This document shows, piece after piece, positions 12,515-14,679 of a stretch of 14,679 nt of DNA. How positions within the stretch are numbered: position 1 is the first letter of the stretch; the number at the start of each line of letters is the position of its first letter. Location: NCBI GenBank assembly GCA_963854565.1, contig CAWKZT010000042.1, positions 1 to 14,679 on the forward strand, in the 5' to 3' direction. Origin of the DNA: CAWKZT01 sp963854565. GTDB lineage: Bacteria > Actinomycetota > Acidimicrobiia > Acidimicrobiales > JAHEJN01. The position numbers and the translations under genes are program-made. The notes under the pieces were generated by a model, which was not told the origin of the DNA, ran no database searches, and was given only the letters and a program-made list of their open reading frames with translations.

Positions 12515-14086
12515 GTGTCCGACGAAATTACTGAAACATCCGCCGCCTCCGTACCTGCTCCGATTGAGGGCATGGGAACGTTCGCCGAGGACGGCACCTA
12601 TACCCCCCGAGTCATCACCGACTCCGACCTCGGCGGCTTGTCCATCGAGGATGCGTACAACGCCACAATGGTCACTGTTGACGATGGTCAACTTGTCGAG
12701 GGCAAGGTTGTAAAAATCGACTTCGACGAAGTCCTTCTCGATATTGGTTTCAAGTCCGAAGGTGTGATCCCCAGCCGCGAGCTGTCGATCCGCAACGATG
12801 TCGATCCCAACGAGGTTGTAACCCTCGGCGAGACCATCGAAGCGCTTGTCCTCACCAAGGAAGACAAAGAGGGCCGTTTGGTTCTCTCCAAGAAGCGTGC
12901 CCAGTACGAACGTGCCTGGGGCAACATCGAAAAGATCAAAGAAGAAGACGGCATGGTCAAAGGCCTTATCATCGAAGTGGTCAAGGGTGGCCTCATCGTT
13001 GACATCGGTCTTCGTGGTTTCCTGCCGGCCTCACTTGTCGAGCTTCGCCGTGTGCGCGACCTCGACCCCTACATCGGCCAAGAGGTCGAAGCCAAGATCA
13101 TCGAGCTCGACAAGAACCGCAACAACGTTGTGCTTTCTCGTCGTGCCTGGCTCGAAGAGACCCAGAAGGAACAACGCGAAGAGTTCCTCGACAACCTCAA
13201 GTCGGGCGAAAAGCGTAGTGGTGTTGTTTCCTCCGTTGTCAACTTCGGTGCTTTCGTCGACCTTGGCGGCATGGACGGACTCATTCACGTTTCCGAGCTC
13301 TCTTGGAAGCACGTCGAGCACCCCAACGATGTCGTGCAGGTTGGCGACGAGGTCGAGGTGCAGGTTCTCGAGGTCGATCTCGACCGCGAGCGCATCAGCC
13401 TTTCCCTCAAGGCCACCCAGCAAGACCCATGGCAAGAATTTGCTTCGGCTCACCAAGTTGGCGAACTCGTCTACGGTCGTGTCACCAAGCTTGTTCCGTT
13501 CGGTTCCTTCGTCCAGGTTGGCGACAGCATCGAAGGTCTCGTACACATCTCGGAGATGTCCGCACACCACATCGAACTCCCCGAGCAGGTTGTGACACCG
13601 GGCGAAGAGCTTTGGGTCAAGATCATCGATCTCGATCTCCAGCGACGCCGCATCAGCTTGTCCATTAAGCAGGCTGCTGAGGGTGGCATTGTTGCTGCTG
13701 AGTACCAGGAGCACTTCGGCGAGCACGCCTTCGATGACACTGGTACCTACATCGGTGGTACATCCGACGGTGGCGACTACAACGCTGAAGAAGTTTGGGC
13801 CGAGTACTACGAAGAAGAGAAGGTCAAAGACGAAGCAGCTGCTGCTGTCGCCAATGACGTCGCTCTTGCCGATGATGCTCCCGCTGAAGTTACCGAAGAA
13901 GACGTAGCTGAGGTTGTCGAAGATGCCGCTGAGGTAGTCGAAGACGTAGCTGAGGTTGTTGAAGATGCCGCTGAGGTTGTCGAAGATGCCGCTGAGGTTG
14001 TTGAAGACGCTGCTGAGGTTGTTGAAGACGCTGCTGAGGTTGTCGAAGAAGACGCTGCTGAAGCCGAGGCAACCGAAGAGGCCTAA
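12515..14086 (+). CDS. rpsA: 30S ribosomal protein S1
   Basis: A 523-residue RNA-binding protein that helps mRNAs load on the 30S subunit. Four S1 (OB-fold) domains lie at about 58-128, 144-212, 229-299 and 315-386; the third and fourth show the classic NFGAFVDLGG / GLIHVSELS and PFGSFVQVGD / GLVHISEMS wording. This four-domain form is typical of actinobacteria, against six in E. coli. From about 390 the protein is acidic and low-complexity, ending in seven tandem seven-residue repeats. I know M. tuberculosis RpsA as about 481 residues, so this tail is long. GTG at 12515 is the start, with AAAGG 11 nt upstream. It follows polA by 87 bp and ends at a strong terminator. Confidence 0.96.
   Translation: MSDEITETSAASVPAPIEGMGTFAEDGTYTPRVITDSDLGGLSIEDAYNATMVTVDDGQLVEGKVVKIDFDEVLLDIGFKSEGVIPSRELSIRNDVDPNEVVTLGETIEALVLTKEDKEGRLVLSKKRAQYERAWGNIEKIKEEDGMVKGLIIEVVKGGLIVDIGLRGFLPASLVELRRVRDLDPYIGQEVEAKIIELDKNRNNVVLSRRAWLEETQKEQREEFLDNLKSGEKRSGVVSSVVNFGAFVDLGGMDGLIHVSELSWKHVEHPNDVVQVGDEVEVQVLEVDLDRERISLSLKATQQDPWQEFASAHQVGELVYGRVTKLVPFGSFVQVGDSIEGLVHISEMSAHHIELPEQVVTPGEELWVKIIDLDLQRRRISLSIKQAAEGGIVAAEYQEHFGEHAFDDTGTYIGGTSDGGDYNAEEVWAEYYEEEKVKDEAAAAVANDVALADDAPAEVTEEDVAEVVEDAAEVVEDVAEVVEDAAEVVEDAAEVVEDAAEVVEDAAEVVEEDAAEAEATEEA
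13898..14044 (+). repeat. 21-bp tandem repeat (7 copies) coding the acidic tail of RpsA
   Basis: Seven in-frame copies of a 21-bp unit encode E-D-[A/V]-A-E-V-V (residues 462-510). The copies differ mainly at wobble positions (GTT/GTC/GTA, GAT/GAC) and at one Val/Ala position (copies 1 and 3 have Val). Adjacent copies are nearly identical in DNA, which suggests growth by slippage or unequal exchange. Confidence 0.95.
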
Positions 14087-14130
14087 CTCACTACTTGCCC
14101 GCACTACAAGACGAGCAAGTCCAGAACGCT

Positions 14131-14173
14131 AAATGACTCGCACCGATTCGTTGGTGCGAGTCATTTGTGTTTT
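14131..14173 (+). terminator. Intrinsic terminator after rpsA
   Basis: Arms 14131-14144 and 14153-14166 form a perfect 14-bp stem with an 8-nt loop; the descending arm ends in TTT and is followed by GTG and TTTT. It separates rpsA from coaE. Confidence 0.88.
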
Positions 14174-14241
14174 GGGATCAATCCTTGGGCATGCCCTCGA
14201 ACGAGGTGCAAAACGAACTCCGGCGAGGCCGCCGGGCCATC

Positions 14242-14247
14242 TAGAGT
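14242..14247 (+). promoter_or_regulatory. Putative -10 element before coaE
   Basis: TAGAGT fits TANNNT and ends 7 nt before the coaE ATG at 14255. Placed after the rpsA terminator, it suggests coaE has its own, possibly leaderless, promoter. Confidence 0.4.
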
Positions 14248-14254
14248 GTGGATC

Positions 14255-14679
14255 ATGATTGAAGTGGGATTGACCGGTGGTATCGGCTCGGGAAAGTCGA
14301 CTGTGGCCTCAGGGCTGGTATCACACGGAGCAGTATTGATCGATGCTGACCTCATTGTGCGACAGTTGCAGCAACCGGGTGAATCGGTTTTCACGGCAAT
14401 GGTCGAGCGGTTCGGTCGCCGAATTATTGGCAGTGATGGTCAACTTGATCGTGCCGCTGTAGCCAACATTGTTTTTAACGATCCCGATGAACTGACCTCG
14501 CTGAACGAAATTGTGCACCCGGCGGTTGGATCCGAAATGGCCCGGCGTCGCGAAGAACTGAAGGCAACGGATGAAATTGTCATATTCGATATCCCACTGC
14601 TTATCGATGCCGATGGCACCCGTAAGTCTCATTACGACCATCTGAAGGCAATCGTGGTGGTGGATGTTCCGGCGGAAAC
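14255..14679 (+). CDS. coaE: Dephospho-CoA kinase (5' part, runs off window)
   Basis: The first 141 codons of a P-loop kinase that phosphorylates dephospho-CoA, the last step of CoA synthesis. The Walker A motif GLTGGIGSGKST is at residues 5-16, followed by the substrate-binding LIDADLI with Asp32 and by NEIVHPAVG and FDIPLLID segments typical of CoaE. The end lies beyond the window. The ATG at 14255 has no Shine-Dalgarno but has TAGAGT 7 nt upstream; an in-frame GTG at 14246 is a less likely start. The order rpsA-coaE matches Mycobacterium. In many actinobacteria CoaE carries a C-terminal extension, which cannot be checked here. Confidence 0.95.
   Translation, partial: MIEVGLTGGIGSGKSTVASGLVSHGAVLIDADLIVRQLQQPGESVFTAMVERFGRRIIGSDGQLDRAAVANIVFNDPDELTSLNEIVHPAVGSEMARRREELKATDEIVIFDIPLLIDADGTRKSHYDHLKAIVVVDVPAE

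Noticed and set aside
13898..14044. CRISPR-like array
   Set aside because: The 21-bp units are directly adjacent with no spacers and are in frame inside rpsA.
13031..14104. 357-codon minus-strand ORF rich in FDNLSG-like repeats
   Set aside because: It is the antisense shadow of rpsA and of its 21-bp repeat; the repeat wording follows from the sense-strand EDAAEVV units.

Overview
The window looks like ordinary chromosomal DNA from an actinobacterium (Actinomycetota), most likely an Acidimicrobiia-type lineage of moderate GC (mid-50s percent by eye). The clues are the order ANTAR response regulator - polA - rpsA - coaE, which matches the Rv1626/polA/rpsA/coaE neighbourhood of Mycobacterium; a fabD-fabH-acpP-fabF type fatty acid cluster; a Pol I with Tyr instead of Phe in the O-helix; a group II truncated haemoglobin; and a four-S1-domain RpsA. 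The class-level assignment is inference. No mobile element, CRISPR array, phage gene or defence system is visible.

Layout. 2-1078 (+): 3' part of a flavin disulfide-reductase family enzyme cut by the window edge. 1084-1626 (-): ECF sigma factor, convergent with it and divergent from a trHbO globin (1729-2145, +). 2282-2563 (+): HU-like nucleoid protein with a palindromic site near its presumed transcription start, a 5'-leader hairpin, a strong ribosome binding site and three hairpins behind it, the last a textbook intrinsic terminator. 2715-3629 (+): peroxiredoxin (Bcp/PrxQ) and FabZ dehydratase, stop and start codons abutting. 3650-7959 (-): a compact operon read fabD > fabH > fabG > acpP > fabF, with 4-bp ATGA overlaps at fabD/fabH and acpP/fabF. 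8167-8252 (+): tRNA-Leu(CAA). 8321-8785 (-): DUF3105-like lipoprotein. 8829-12427 (+): coiled-coil protein, ANTAR response regulator and DNA polymerase I. 12515-14086 (+): ribosomal protein S1 with a repeat-built acidic tail, then a terminator. 14255-end (+): dephospho-CoA kinase, cut by the window edge.

How the genes work together. The minus-strand operon plus fabZ supplies malonyl transfer (FabD), initiation (FabH), elongation (FabF), ketoreduction (FabG), dehydration (FabZ) and the carrier (AcpP) of type II fatty acid synthesis. Enoyl reductase and acetyl-CoA carboxylase are not in the window. CoaE makes CoA, the source of both the acyl-CoA substrates and the ACP phosphopantetheine arm. 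The right-hand third is information processing.

The most unusual item is FabD: behind a complete malonyltransferase it carries about 75 residues that read like a biotinyl/lipoyl (barrel-sandwich) domain with no lysine. Next are the seven-fold 21-bp repeat in rpsA, the palindrome at the hup promoter, and a recurring TANNNT hexamer 6-7 nt before start codons that mostly lack a Shine-Dalgarno sequence, which suggests frequent leaderless transcripts. No intergenic gap exceeds 300 bases; the largest is 7960-8166.
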